Below are positions 17,343 to 26,052 of a stretch of 42,163 bases of DNA, one piece after another (position 1 is the stretch's first letter; every line of letters begins with the position of its first letter). Under the pieces are notes generated by a model that had not been told where the DNA came from, ran no database searches, and saw nothing but the letters and a program-made list of their open reading frames with translations. This DNA comes from Williamsia sp. (lineage in GTDB: Bacteria > Actinomycetota > Actinomycetes > Mycobacteriales > Mycobacteriaceae), in NCBI RefSeq assembly GCF_016462415.1, contig NZ_JAEMTF010000029.1:1-42163 (forward strand), given 5' to 3'. The translations under genes were made by a program, and so were the position numbers.

Positions 17343-18611
17343 ATGGCACATCGTGCACCCGATGCCGGACTGCCCGCACCGGCGGTGTCCGGATCGGTCA
17401 CACCCGGGATCAAACCGGGCCGCATCCGCGGGCTCGACGGTCCTCGTGGATTCGCCGCGATGGCCATCCTCACCATTCATGTGACCGGCCACTACTCGCC
17501 GGACACCGCGGCCTCCGGCAAGATCCAGTTTCTCGGTCAGGCACTGATCCTGTTCTTCGCCCTGTCCGGTTTTCTGCTGTTCCTGCCCATGGTTCGAGCG
17601 CTCTTCCGCGGGGACTCGTCGCAGCCCCACGTACGTGACTATGTGATCCACCGGGCGCTGAGGATCTTTCCCGGCTACCTGGTGATCTTCCTGATCGCCA
17701 ACTTCGTTCTGCAGGCGGTGTATCTGCGCAATGCCCAGACGTCGCTCGTCTCGGGTTCCACCGCAGGCACCGGCATGATGACCGAGCCCGGTGCCCTGCT
17801 GGCCAATCTCACGCTGGTGCAGACGTATCTGCCCGGGCTGATCCAGACCGGGATCAACCCGGCGTGGTCGTTGACGCTGGAGGTGGCTTTCTACATCGCC
17901 CTCCCGATCATCGGGGTGGCGATGTTCGCGCTCCGCCGGCGCACCGGTGTCAGGCCCCTGACCCTCGCCTTCGGCATGACCGGTGCCGTGCTGCTGTTGG
18001 GTGTGGTCGGCAAGGGCGTCGGCGCCTGGCTCGCGGTGCGCGAAGGGGTCAGCGATATCGGCGAACAGAATTTCGGACCGTACTGGTGCGCGGTCGTCCT
18101 GCGTAGTTTCTTGGGCGGGGCCGACGCATTCGCGTTCGGAATGGCTGCGGCCGTTGTCTTCGCGGCTGTGAGCGCCGGACTGATCGGTTCGACGACGGCT
18201 CGTCGGATACGTGTGTTCTCCATCGCGGCACTGCTGCCGGCTCTGTTCGCGATGTTGGTCCTGATCGCCCTCGGGTCGAACTACCAGGCGACGCTGATGT
18301 CGCTGGCATCGGGACTGTTCATCGTGATCGTCGTCCTCCCGATCGCCGAGGGTCGCCGATCGGTCCCGGCCGAGATACTGGACTGGCGCCCGTTCGCGTT
18401 CCTCGGTCGGATCTCCTTCAGTGTCTACCTCTGGCATTTCCCGCTGTTGTTGGCGCTGGGGAAGTGGGGATTGATGGCCGGCGACACCTGGCCCGGCCTT
18501 GTCCGAAATCTCGTCCTGCTGTCGATCGTGACCGTTGCGGTATCAGCGGTCACGTACCGATTCGTCGAACGTCCCGCGATCAGTTTTGCGCGAAAGATCA
18601 AAACTCACTAG
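17343..18611 (+). CDS. Acyltransferase 3 (OafA/YrhL-type) membrane O-acyltransferase
   Basis: The 422-aa integral membrane protein has about ten hydrophobic helices. The family's N-terminal signature appears as GLDGPRGFAAMAIL followed by the catalytic-region His (TIHVTGH). Near the end, FLGRISFSVYLWHFP and YRFVERPA are typical of acyltransferase 3 proteins. These enzymes move acyl groups, usually acetyl or longer chains, onto extracytoplasmic sugars. Here it would modify the exported polysaccharide or its lipid-linked repeats. ATG 17343 follows a purine-rich GAGGACGGA. It is the only operon member, together with the following gene, not joined by overlapping stop and start. Confidence 0.85.
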   Translation: MAHRAPDAGLPAPAVSGSVTPGIKPGRIRGLDGPRGFAAMAILTIHVTGHYSPDTAASGKIQFLGQALILFFALSGFLLFLPMVRALFRGDSSQPHVRDYVIHRALRIFPGYLVIFLIANFVLQAVYLRNAQTSLVSGSTAGTGMMTEPGALLANLTLVQTYLPGLIQTGINPAWSLTLEVAFYIALPIIGVAMFALRRRTGVRPLTLAFGMTGAVLLLGVVGKGVGAWLAVREGVSDIGEQNFGPYWCAVVLRSFLGGADAFAFGMAAAVVFAAVSAGLIGSTTARRIRVFSIAALLPALFAMLVLIALGSNYQATLMSLASGLFIVIVVLPIAEGRRSVPAEILDWRPFAFLGRISFSVYLWHFPLLLALGKWGLMAGDTWPGLVRNLVLLSIVTVAVSAVTYRFVERPAISFARKIKTH

Positions 18612-18620
18612 CGCTCCTTC

Positions 18621-18650
18621 GTTATAGTGAATCGCATTAAGCGATATGCA
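18621..18650 (+). promoter_or_regulatory. Possible internal promoter and small inverted repeat
   Basis: GTTATAGT at 18621-18628 contains a -10-like TATAGT, and ATCGC-ATTAA-GCGAT at 18631-18645 is a perfect 5-bp inverted repeat. GCGATATGCA at 18641-18650 is shared with the divergent promoter region at 12501-12510. A start point near 18635 would fall just inside the annotated reading frame, so the motif may instead be fortuitous. Confidence 0.3.
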
Positions 18651-20216
18651 TCACACTCCCGGAACAGGCGTCGACACGGGTGTGCTGGTGTCGCGATCGT
18701 CGCTCTGGTCATCGCGATGGCGGTGGCCGGATGTACATCGGGCAGATCCTCGGGTGACGACGCGAGTTCGCCCGCGGTCGCGACCGAACTCGCCCCGCCG
18801 CAGACCCTTGCCCGCACGGGGGTGGGCGGCGGGACGTTGCTCCTCGCGTCAGACGATCGGGAACTACGTCGTTCGATGGAGGCCATGAACGACCTCGGGG
18901 TCAATCTGCTCCGACTCGACATACCCTGGCCACTCGTCGAACCCGCACGTGGCGTGTGGAACTGGGCGCCGGTGGACCGTGTCGTCGATTCCGCCGAACG
19001 CCACGGCATCGAGGTCGTCGGGATCATCGACTACACGCCGACGTGGGACTCGAAGCAGGGAGACCAGTTCTCCCAGAGGCCGTCGTCGCCGGCGGCCTAT
19101 GGCCGGTATGCGGGTCAGGTGGCCCGGCACTTCGGTGGGCGGGTGACGACGTACGAGATATGGAACGAACCCAACGGAGGCTTCTTCTTCCGGCCCGGGC
19201 CCGATCCGGAGTTCTACACGCGCATGCTGAGGTCCGCCTATCGCGCCATCAAGTCCGCGAGCCCACGCAGCGTGGTGCTCGGCGGGTCGGTGGCCACCGC
19301 AGTCGACTCGGACACGACGATGAACGGACTGACGTTCCTCGAACGTGTCTACGCGGCGGGCGGGGGACCGTTCATGGATGCGGTGTCGATCCACCCGTAC
19401 TCGTACCCGCAGTCGTACGCATTCGACCCGGGCAACCCGGTGTCGGCGATGCGCATGGCCGCCGACATGTACGACGTCATGCGACGCCACGGTGACGGGG
19501 GCAAACGAATCTGGGCCACCGAGGTCGGCTTCCCGGCCTCCGGGGCCTCGTCCACCGATGAACGGCGCCAGGCGGATCTGCTGGTCTCATCGGTACGTGA
19601 ATGGTCCCAGTTGTCTTTCGCGGGGCCGATCATGATCCACGAACTGCGTGATCGGGCCGAAGCGGCGGGCGATCGCGAGAACACCTTCGGCCTCATCGAC
19701 TTCGACTTCTCCCGGAAGTCGGCGTTCACGGCACTGAAGGCGCTGGTGGCGGACGGCGTCGACGACGACACCACCTACCGTCGGATAGTCGCGGCGGCGT
19801 CGGCGAGTTCGGTGGACCTCGGTGGACGTGTCACGCCGTGGTACCGGGACGTGTCGTCACGGGGCGTTCCCTCGATTCGTCAGGAGTTCGTCAACGGTGA
19901 CGTGATCTGTACGGGCGGAGAGTGTTTCGCGTCTCCGGGGCCGGTGATGGAACTGCTCGACAAACAGGGCCACCTGCCCGCCGGTGCATTCGAGAACGGG
20001 CACCAGAAGGTCGGGGCGGTCGTGCAGACGGAGGTGTTCTATTCGCCGCGGACCGGCGCCCACCTGCTCTCCGGCGACATGCTCGGTGCATGGCGTCCCG
20101 AGTATGGTCTCCCCATGAGTGACGAACGCTCCGACAGCTCGGGGACCGTCGTACGGTGCGAACGGGCGACACTTCGAGTCAGCCGCGGCGGAACCGTCCG
20201 AGTCGAATCCGCATGA
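18627..20216 (+). CDS. Second PslG-like clan GH-A glycoside hydrolase lipoprotein with LGFP-like end
   Basis: This 529-aa exported lipoprotein has a strongly basic N-region, a hydrophobic core and lipobox AVAGC. Its (beta/alpha)8 domain carries YEIWNEPNG with acid/base E181 and IWATEVGF with nucleophile E299. The spacing of 118 residues is identical to that in the 9549-11081 protein, so both appear catalytically intact. The C-terminus has VFYSPRTGAH and YGLPMSDE, an LGFP-like cell-wall module. It differs mainly in the linker and C-terminal third, where ICTGGECFASPG adds a possible disulfide. GTG 18627 is the first codon after an in-frame stop and has no ribosome site; ATT at 18636 is a remote alternative. 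Its stop overlaps the next ATG. Likely role: hydrolysis or release of the cluster's polysaccharide. Confidence 0.8.
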   Translation: MNRIKRYASHSRNRRRHGCAGVAIVALVIAMAVAGCTSGRSSGDDASSPAVATELAPPQTLARTGVGGGTLLLASDDRELRRSMEAMNDLGVNLLRLDIPWPLVEPARGVWNWAPVDRVVDSAERHGIEVVGIIDYTPTWDSKQGDQFSQRPSSPAAYGRYAGQVARHFGGRVTTYEIWNEPNGGFFFRPGPDPEFYTRMLRSAYRAIKSASPRSVVLGGSVATAVDSDTTMNGLTFLERVYAAGGGPFMDAVSIHPYSYPQSYAFDPGNPVSAMRMAADMYDVMRRHGDGGKRIWATEVGFPASGASSTDERRQADLLVSSVREWSQLSFAGPIMIHELRDRAEAAGDRENTFGLIDFDFSRKSAFTALKALVADGVDDDTTYRRIVAAASASSVDLGGRVTPWYRDVSSRGVPSIRQEFVNGDVICTGGECFASPGPVMELLDKQGHLPAGAFENGHQKVGAVVQTEVFYSPRTGAHLLSGDMLGAWRPEYGLPMSDERSDSSGTVVRCERATLRVSRGGTVRVESA

Positions 20217-21424
20217 CCCGATCGGTCAAGGTGATCGTGTCGGTGGTCGGTCTCGTGGTTGTCGTCGGCGTCGCCGTGGCGCTCGTCGTCGTGTGGCCGC
20301 TGATCCACGAGGACAAGGACGACCTCGACGTGACCGGGGGATCGACACCCGGATCGGTGAAGAGCGCGCAGGAGATGACCGATCTCCCCCTACCGATGCA
20401 ACTGGCCCGAACCAAGGCTGCGCGCATCGAGTACGTGTCCACCGACAGGGCGGGTAAGCCGACCACGGTGAGCGGGTCGGTGTTCACCCCGGGCGGAGAT
20501 GCGCCGCCCGGCGGGTGGCCGGTGGTGGCCGTCGGACACGGGACCAGCGGCATCGACAACGACTGCGCCCCGTCGCGGTCCAAGGACCTACTGGGGTTGA
20601 TCGGTCTGGCCCAGGGCCTCGTCGGCGCGAAATACGCGGTGACCATCGCCGACTATCAGGGCCTCGGGATGCCGGGTGTGCACCCGTACCTCGACGCGGC
20701 GACGGCGGGACGCAACATCATCGACTCGGTCCGCGCTGTCCGCGCCCTGTACGGCAACGTCTCGACCGACTGGGGCGGATACGGGTCGTCTCAGGGAGGC
20801 GGGGCCATCTGGGCGGCGAACGAGGAGAGCGCGACCTACGCCCCGGAACTGCGTCTCGTCGGAACCGTCGACGCGGCACCGGCGGCCGATGTCGTCGGCC
20901 TCGTCGACAAGGCGCGGTCGGGAACGCTGACCGTCGATCAGGGGCCTGCAGTCCAGGCGATCATAGAATCGGCGGCGCGCACACACTCCGATATCGTTCG
21001 CGACGACTACCGCAGCGGATCGGTACGGGCGAACTGGGACGTGCTGGGGGCGTGCTCGGGCCCCCTGGTCGCCCGTCGCGACGCCGCGATCAAACAGATC
21101 GGCCGGTTCGAGCTCGCCCCGCGCGACGATGCCGCGGCGAAGCGGTTGACCGACCTACTCGAGTCCTACGCGGTACCCAAGCGCGCAGCCGCTGCACCGA
21201 TGCTGGTGGTGTTCGGTGACGCCGACACGTTCATCGACCCGGCATGGACGCGCAAGGCGGTGCTGGAGGCCTGTGCACTGGGCGACACCGTGGAAGTGAG
21301 CGAGCAACCCGGTAAGGGCCACTCCGACATAGACATCTCGAACGCTCTCGACTGGCTCGTCGATCGATTCGACGGTGGATCAGCGCCGTCGGACTGTGCG
21401 AATCTGTCTCGTGTCGCGCGGTGA
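20213..21424 (+). CDS. LIP-family secretory lipase-like protein with N-terminal membrane anchor
   Basis: The 403-aa protein has an N-terminal membrane helix (about residues 7-28) without a lipobox Cys, so it is probably held by an uncleaved anchor, unlike the two lipoprotein paralogues. Markers are IEYVSTDRAG, GGWPVVAVGHG and DYQGLGMPG. The triad is S193 (YGSSQGG), D338 (FGDAD) and H370 (GKGHSDID). ATG 20213 overlaps the stop of the hydrolase gene, and its stop overlaps the TetR start as GTGA. Its place after a glycan hydrolase suggests a role in envelope or polysaccharide ester chemistry; the substrate is not known. Confidence 0.85.
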   Translation: MTRSVKVIVSVVGLVVVVGVAVALVVVWPLIHEDKDDLDVTGGSTPGSVKSAQEMTDLPLPMQLARTKAARIEYVSTDRAGKPTTVSGSVFTPGGDAPPGGWPVVAVGHGTSGIDNDCAPSRSKDLLGLIGLAQGLVGAKYAVTIADYQGLGMPGVHPYLDAATAGRNIIDSVRAVRALYGNVSTDWGGYGSSQGGGAIWAANEESATYAPELRLVGTVDAAPAADVVGLVDKARSGTLTVDQGPAVQAIIESAARTHSDIVRDDYRSGSVRANWDVLGACSGPLVARRDAAIKQIGRFELAPRDDAAAKRLTDLLESYAVPKRAAAAPMLVVFGDADTFIDPAWTRKAVLEACALGDTVEVSEQPGKGHSDIDISNALDWLVDRFDGGSAPSDCANLSRVAR

Positions 21425-22008
21425 ATGCGACCAACAGACGGGATGTCGCCAAAGCCGCCCGTCGCGAGGAGCTCTTGGCGGCCGCCGCACGGCTGATGGC
21501 CGAACGGGGTTACGCGAGCGTGCGTCTCGAGGACATCGGTGCGGCGGTGGGTGTGAGTGGTCCGGCGATGTACCGCCACTTCTCCAACAAACACGATCTG
21601 CTCGCTCAGATGCTCATCGATGTGTCGCGGCGCCTGCTCGCGGGCGGTACCGCCGTCATCGACAGTCGTGACGACCCGTCGACGGCCATCCGTCGGCTGA
21701 TTGCTTTCCACGTCGATTTCGCGCTGACCGAGCCGGACCTGATCGAGGTGCAGTATCGGGATCTGTCGTCGCTCGACAACGACGCACGTCACGACGTCCG
21801 TCGGCTGCAGCGCCATTACGTCGACCTGTGGGTCGACGTAATGATGGCTCTCCTGGGCGTGCCGCGCGCGGACGCGTCCACGCGCGCGCAGGCCGTGTTC
21901 GGCCTCATCAACTCCTCCCCGCGGCTCCCGGATCTGCCGACAGAGCGGGCGCGCGCCCTGCTGGCGACGATGGCCCTCGGCGCGATGACGGTGGACCTGC
22001 CGGACTGA
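21421..22008 (+). CDS. TetR/AcrR-family transcriptional regulator
   Basis: The 195-aa protein has an N-terminal helix-turn-helix (about residues 15-60: LEDIGAAVGVSGPAMYRHFSNKHDLLAQML) and a C-terminal helical ligand pocket. GTG 21421 overlaps the preceding lipase stop, so it is translated as the last gene of the eight-gene operon. Such placement suggests it controls this operon or the divergent Wzy operon, possibly in response to an acyl or lipid ligand, but the ligand is unknown. The regulatory link is inference. Confidence 0.85.
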   Translation: MNATNRRDVAKAARREELLAAAARLMAERGYASVRLEDIGAAVGVSGPAMYRHFSNKHDLLAQMLIDVSRRLLAGGTAVIDSRDDPSTAIRRLIAFHVDFALTEPDLIEVQYRDLSSLDNDARHDVRRLQRHYVDLWVDVMMALLGVPRADASTRAQAVFGLINSSPRLPDLPTERARALLATMALGAMTVDLPD

Positions 22009-22391
22009 TCGATCGCGGGTCAGGACGGTGCGGCGAATCCCAGGGAAACATCTCGTGACGGCGATGTGACACGTGGACCTCGTCGAGCCGCCACGCAAGA
22101 CCAGCAGGCCGTCGAGTCCGGTGGGCTCGTCGTGGTCATGGACGGAGTGTGGTGATCTCAAGCGACGGGTTTTTGGTAACGAATGCGTGCCGGTGAACGA
22201 CCTAGCCGTCAAGGACGCGAAAAGGTGAGCTGCGAGCACCGTCACATTCCCTTAGGCTTTCGAAAGAGAACCTGGGAGAAGTGGGCGGCGGCACGTCGAC
22301 ATCCGTGGTCCGCATTGCACCGTTTCATCGGAGATCGCACAGAGTGGTGCGCGGTTTCGCCTGGTCAGTTCGTCAGCGTGAGGAAGTCGCA
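22009..22391 (+). other. Intergenic leader before the priming glycosyltransferase
   Basis: This 383-bp stretch has no convincing gene. An in-frame extension of the next gene to 22281 exists but looks non-coding. A comparatively AT-rich patch (about 22165-22185, with GGGTTTTTGGTAACG) may hold promoter elements. I find no match to a known riboswitch class and no strong terminator for the upstream operon. It probably contains the promoter and a long 5' leader for the priming transferase gene. Confidence 0.35.
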
Positions 22392-23897
22392 GTGTCCATA
22401 CCGTTCCGCGTTTCCACGTCCCGTCGCACCGCCGCGTCGTCCACCGATGCCCGCTTCGTGCAGCCGCGATCGCAGAGCTGGCTCTACCGCTACGCCGCGC
22501 GGGCCCGTTTCGTCGACCTCGTGGTCGTCCTCACCGCGGTTCTCGTCGCACTGGTCGCCCGCTTCGGTTACGACCTGAGCCACACGCTCGGGAGCTTCAG
22601 CTGGCCGGCGATCATCGCTGCACTGCTGATCGCGATGGCATGGTTCGCGATGTTGCGGGTGACGCAGAGCTCCGATCGCCGCGTACTCGGGGCCGGACCC
22701 ACCGAGTACAGCCGCGTGGTCACCTCATCGGTGATGACGTTCGGGGTGTTCGCGATCGTCTGCCAGCTCCTCAACCTGAGCATCGCGCGCGGGTTCCTCG
22801 CAGTCGCCTTCCCGCTCGGCACCGTGATGCTGCTGCTCGCCCGATGGGGGATGCGGCGCCACCTGGTGGGGATGCGCAAGTCCCGCAAGTACCTCGAGCG
22901 GGTGCTGATCATGGGCGGCGTCCGATCGGCCAAGCCGATGATCGACCGTCTGCAGCAGAATCCCGAACTCGGCTATGAGGTCGTGGGCCTGTGCGTCCCG
23001 ATCGGCAAGCCGTCCGACCCCGAGATCATCGAGTCGTTCGGTTACGAGATCCCCGTCTTCGGGGACTTCTCCGATGCGCGTAGCGCGGTGGCACTGTCCG
23101 GCGCCACGACCGTCGCCGTCACCTCCGCCGAGGTCCTCGGTCACTCGGCGATGCGCGAGCTGTCGTGGGATCTCGACGACATGGACGTCGAGATGCTCGT
23201 CTCTCCTGGCGTCACCGACGTCGCGGGACCGCGCATGATGGTGCGACCCGTCGCCGGCCTGCCGCTGCTCCACATCGACAAGCCGAGCTATCAGGGCGCC
23301 AACCGCTTTCTGAAGTCCGCGTTCGACCGCATCGCCACCTCGATGCTGCTGCTGATGCTCTCGCCGGTGCTGTTGGCCTGCGCGATCGCGGTGAAGGTGA
23401 CCTCGCCGGGGCCGGTGTTCTACAAGGGGGAACGCATCGGCGTCGGTAACGTCGCGTTCCCGATGTGGAAGTTCCGTTCCATGGTCGTCGGTGCCGACAC
23501 GCAGCGTGAACTACTGGCCGCGCAGAACCAGGGCAACGGGGTGCTGTTCAAGATCCAGGACGATCCCCGCGTCACCGGTGTCGGCAAGTTCCTGCGTCGC
23601 TACAGTCTCGACGAACTGCCGCAGCTGTTCAACGTGATGGGCGGATCGATGAGTCTGGTCGGCCCGCGTCCGCCGTTGCGCGAGGAGGTCGAGACCTACG
23701 ACCACGTCGTCACCCGACGGATGCTCGTGCGACCCGGCATCACCGGGCTCTGGCAGGTCTCGGGCCGCTCGGATCTGTCCTGGGAGGAATCGGTCCGACT
23801 CGACCTGTCGTACGTCGAGAACTGGTCGATCATGCAGGACGTGCTCATCCTCTGGCGCACCGCACGTGCGGTGGTCAAGAGCGACGGGGCGTACTGA
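22392..23897 (+). CDS. Polyprenyl-phosphate sugar-1-phosphate transferase (WbaP/CpsE type), priming enzyme
   Basis: The 501-aa membrane protein has four N-terminal helices, then a Rossmann-like CoA-binding-type domain (RVLIMGGVRSAKPMIDRL at about residue 170). A fifth helix and a C-terminal bacterial sugar transferase domain follow, with PGPVFYKGERIG, WKFRSM, DELPQLFNV, SLVGPRPP and RPGITGLWQVSGR. It transfers a sugar-1-phosphate from a UDP-sugar to undecaprenyl phosphate, the first step of repeat-unit assembly. GTG 22392 is preferred because GAGGAAG lies just upstream; 22281 is an alternative. It is transcribed separately at the end of the cluster and ends 1 bp from the stop of the convergent MoeY-like gene, with no room for a terminator. 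Confidence 0.9.
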   Translation: MSIPFRVSTSRRTAASSTDARFVQPRSQSWLYRYAARARFVDLVVVLTAVLVALVARFGYDLSHTLGSFSWPAIIAALLIAMAWFAMLRVTQSSDRRVLGAGPTEYSRVVTSSVMTFGVFAIVCQLLNLSIARGFLAVAFPLGTVMLLLARWGMRRHLVGMRKSRKYLERVLIMGGVRSAKPMIDRLQQNPELGYEVVGLCVPIGKPSDPEIIESFGYEIPVFGDFSDARSAVALSGATTVAVTSAEVLGHSAMRELSWDLDDMDVEMLVSPGVTDVAGPRMMVRPVAGLPLLHIDKPSYQGANRFLKSAFDRIATSMLLLMLSPVLLACAIAVKVTSPGPVFYKGERIGVGNVAFPMWKFRSMVVGADTQRELLAAQNQGNGVLFKIQDDPRVTGVGKFLRRYSLDELPQLFNVMGGSMSLVGPRPPLREEVETYDHVVTRRMLVRPGITGLWQVSGRSDLSWEESVRLDLSYVENWSIMQDVLILWRTARAVVKSDGAY

Positions 23898-23898
23898 G

Positions 23899-26052
23899 TC
23901 ATTCCGCCATGTGCGGTCGTCGCCGACTGACCGGCGGGTCGCCGACGGTACGGAAGACGCGCATCACCATGGCGATCGACGCACCGTCGTCCACCCCGAA
24001 CAGCTCCCGTAGCTCGGTGTCGAGGTGGGCCAGTTCGTCCGCGCGATCCGGCGACAGGACCTCGCGATCAGTGTCATCTCGCGCGTAGAGCGAGACCGGG
24101 GTGACCGGACAGACGGACAGGCCCATCTCGGTCGCACGAACCCACATCGCCTCCGCGGCGATGCCTCCGCGGACGAGATCGGCTGACGTGTCGCCCATCT
24201 GGCAGATCGCGACGACCGCAGACCCCGATGCGACGAGGGCCTGCGTCGGCATCGCCAGAGCGGTGCCCGCGTCCCAGTCCGCGAGCAATGCCATCACGTC
24301 GGCTCGCCGGGTGACCTCGAGCATGCCCAGCCCGTTGTCGGCGACTCCCAGGGTGTCGAGGGTGAGCCCGGTCGTCGGGTCGGCATCGGAGTCGGGCCAC
24401 CGGACCTCCGCCACCATCTCGGCGTGCAGGGCGGGCGTCAGGTATCGGATCCGATCGTGCGCGCCCAGGACCCCACCACACCGGATGATCTGAGCGCGGT
24501 CGGTCATCATCCGCGCGATACCGCCCGATGTACCCGTGGCCGTCCTCAGCGCGTCGATCTCCTCGGCCGTCAGCGAGGTCCCGTCACCGGGCCGTCGGTC
24601 GGTGGCCCGTCGCAGCATCGCACCCAGGAGTCCCGCGCCCTCGAGGTCGCCGCCGCTGCCGAACGAATAACGAAGGCTCAGTTCGGCTCCCGAACCGGTC
24701 ACCACGAGATCCCCCGCCACCGAACGCGCCGCCGCCGCGACCTCGATGTTGTACGCCATCGCGCCGAGTGCGACCGCGCTCGCGCGGCGGCCGATGTCCC
24801 CACGTTGACCACCCTCGCGCAGGGTCACCGTCAGCCCCGCGTCGTCGAGCGACACCCGCCACGGTTGGGCGTTACCCGCCGAGGGGGCCCGTGTGCCCGC
24901 ATAGACGACCGCCTCGCGGTTGGGCAGTGTGGCGAAGGTCGACGCGACGTCGTCAGCCCCCGCAGTCGATCGGACCGACGGGGCGGTGGTCGCGAGCGGA
25001 TCGTCGATCGCACCGAGTTCGGCGTCGAGATCGATGCGTATCCGGCCGGAGGGCAGGGGAGATCCCAGGGCCAGCCGTCGGACCGCTGCGGCACACGTGG
25101 CGCCACCGAGCGCCACATCGCTTCCGAGCTGCGGCCAGGTCGAGATGGTTCGTCCCAGTTCCACCGCCGACGCGGCCATGCGCGCGGTCACCCGAGCGGC
25201 GTCGAGCAGCGTTATCCCCAGCGGGACCTTCTGCTGCGTGGTCAATCCGGAGAGGGCGGCGGCGTCGATCTCGCCGAGCAGGCCGTGGAACAGTGGGCGC
25301 TCACCGTCGAGGTCGAAACGCTCCACATCGAGCACTCCGCCGTCGCTCGTCTGCATGATCACCGGGACACCGCGTGCGCGCGCATGATCGCGCACGATCA
25401 CTTTCGCGTCGAAGGAGTCGCATTCCTCCACCACGATGTCGAGGTCGTCGAGGAACTCGGCCACCGTTTTCTCGTCGAGGCCGCCAGGAACGATCTCGAC
25501 CCTGAGGTAGGGATCGAGTTCGGCGATTCTCCGTGCGGCGACGACCGCTTTGTTGACCCCGAGGTCGAACACCGAACCGGGTACGCGGTTGAGGTTCGAC
25601 AGATCGATGGTGTCGAAATCCATGAGCCGAATGGTTCCCGCGATTCCCTCGACGGCCAGGGTGTGGGCGACGGCGTGCCCGACACTGAGTCCGAGGACAC
25701 CCACGGCTGTGCCCGCCAGTCGATCCTGTTCGGCAGCGGTGATCTTGTTCTGGTTCCGGTCCAGACGCAGGCGACGGAATCCCCGCGGTCCGAGCACCCG
25801 GACCAGGCTCGCCCGCCACGGGTAGTACACCCATCGCGACGATTCCGTCAGAAGATCGCCCTCGGGTGATGGGATCAGCTCGGCGAGCGAGGTCCGTTGG
25901 TCGCCCAGCGTGTCGAGGAGCGCGACGGCAGGGTCCGCCCTGATCGTCGCGAGTCGGGCGTGATGGGCGGCATCTTCTGAGTCGAGGATCTCGACGCCCA
26001 CATCATTTGATCGCTTCCATCGCGTTCTCGACACGCTTTCTGTATTCGCCAT
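23899..26052 (-). CDS. moeY: ThiF/E1-like and nitroreductase fusion protein (Rv1355c / MoeY family)
   Basis: The 717-aa protein has two parts. Residues of about 100-330 form a ThiF/MoeB/E1-type adenylating domain with the nucleotide loop GVLGLSVGHAVA, the acidic DFDTIDLSNLNR motif carrying the Arg finger, and ECDSFDAK. The CxxC zinc pairs of MoeB are not visible. The second half is nitroreductase-like, with TRAPSAGNAQPWRV as the FMN-binding start and a flavin-fold end. The M. tuberculosis homologue is called MoeY, but a molybdopterin role is unproven. ATG 26052 is preferred over an in-frame ATG at 26085; the ribosome site is weak. It faces an unrecognised gene across a 211-bp regulatory region. 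Confidence 0.8.
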   Translation of the reverse strand: MANTESVSRTRWKRSNDVGVEILDSEDAAHHARLATIRADPAVALLDTLGDQRTSLAELIPSPEGDLLTESSRWVYYPWRASLVRVLGPRGFRRLRLDRNQNKITAAEQDRLAGTAVGVLGLSVGHAVAHTLAVEGIAGTIRLMDFDTIDLSNLNRVPGSVFDLGVNKAVVAARRIAELDPYLRVEIVPGGLDEKTVAEFLDDLDIVVEECDSFDAKVIVRDHARARGVPVIMQTSDGGVLDVERFDLDGERPLFHGLLGEIDAAALSGLTTQQKVPLGITLLDAARVTARMAASAVELGRTISTWPQLGSDVALGGATCAAAVRRLALGSPLPSGRIRIDLDAELGAIDDPLATTAPSVRSTAGADDVASTFATLPNREAVVYAGTRAPSAGNAQPWRVSLDDAGLTVTLREGGQRGDIGRRASAVALGAMAYNIEVAAAARSVAGDLVVTGSGAELSLRYSFGSGGDLEGAGLLGAMLRRATDRRPGDGTSLTAEEIDALRTATGTSGGIARMMTDRAQIIRCGGVLGAHDRIRYLTPALHAEMVAEVRWPDSDADPTTGLTLDTLGVADNGLGMLEVTRRADVMALLADWDAGTALAMPTQALVASGSAVVAICQMGDTSADLVRGGIAAEAMWVRATEMGLSVCPVTPVSLYARDDTDREVLSPDRADELAHLDTELRELFGVDDGASIAMVMRVFRTVGDPPVSRRRPHMAE

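Noticed and set aside
22009-22391. Possible riboswitch before the priming transferase
   Set aside because: The length suits a structured leader, but I could not match conserved cores of known classes such as the cyclic di-AMP (ydaO) switch.
1291-23897. Mobile element or genomic island carrying the polysaccharide locus
   Set aside because: No transposase, integrase or flanking direct repeats were seen, and base composition appears like the rest of the window. Transfer by recombination cannot be excluded.
24424-25869. 481-aa open frame on the plus strand
   Set aside because: It is antisense to the ThiF-nitroreductase gene and shows only shadow-type composition.
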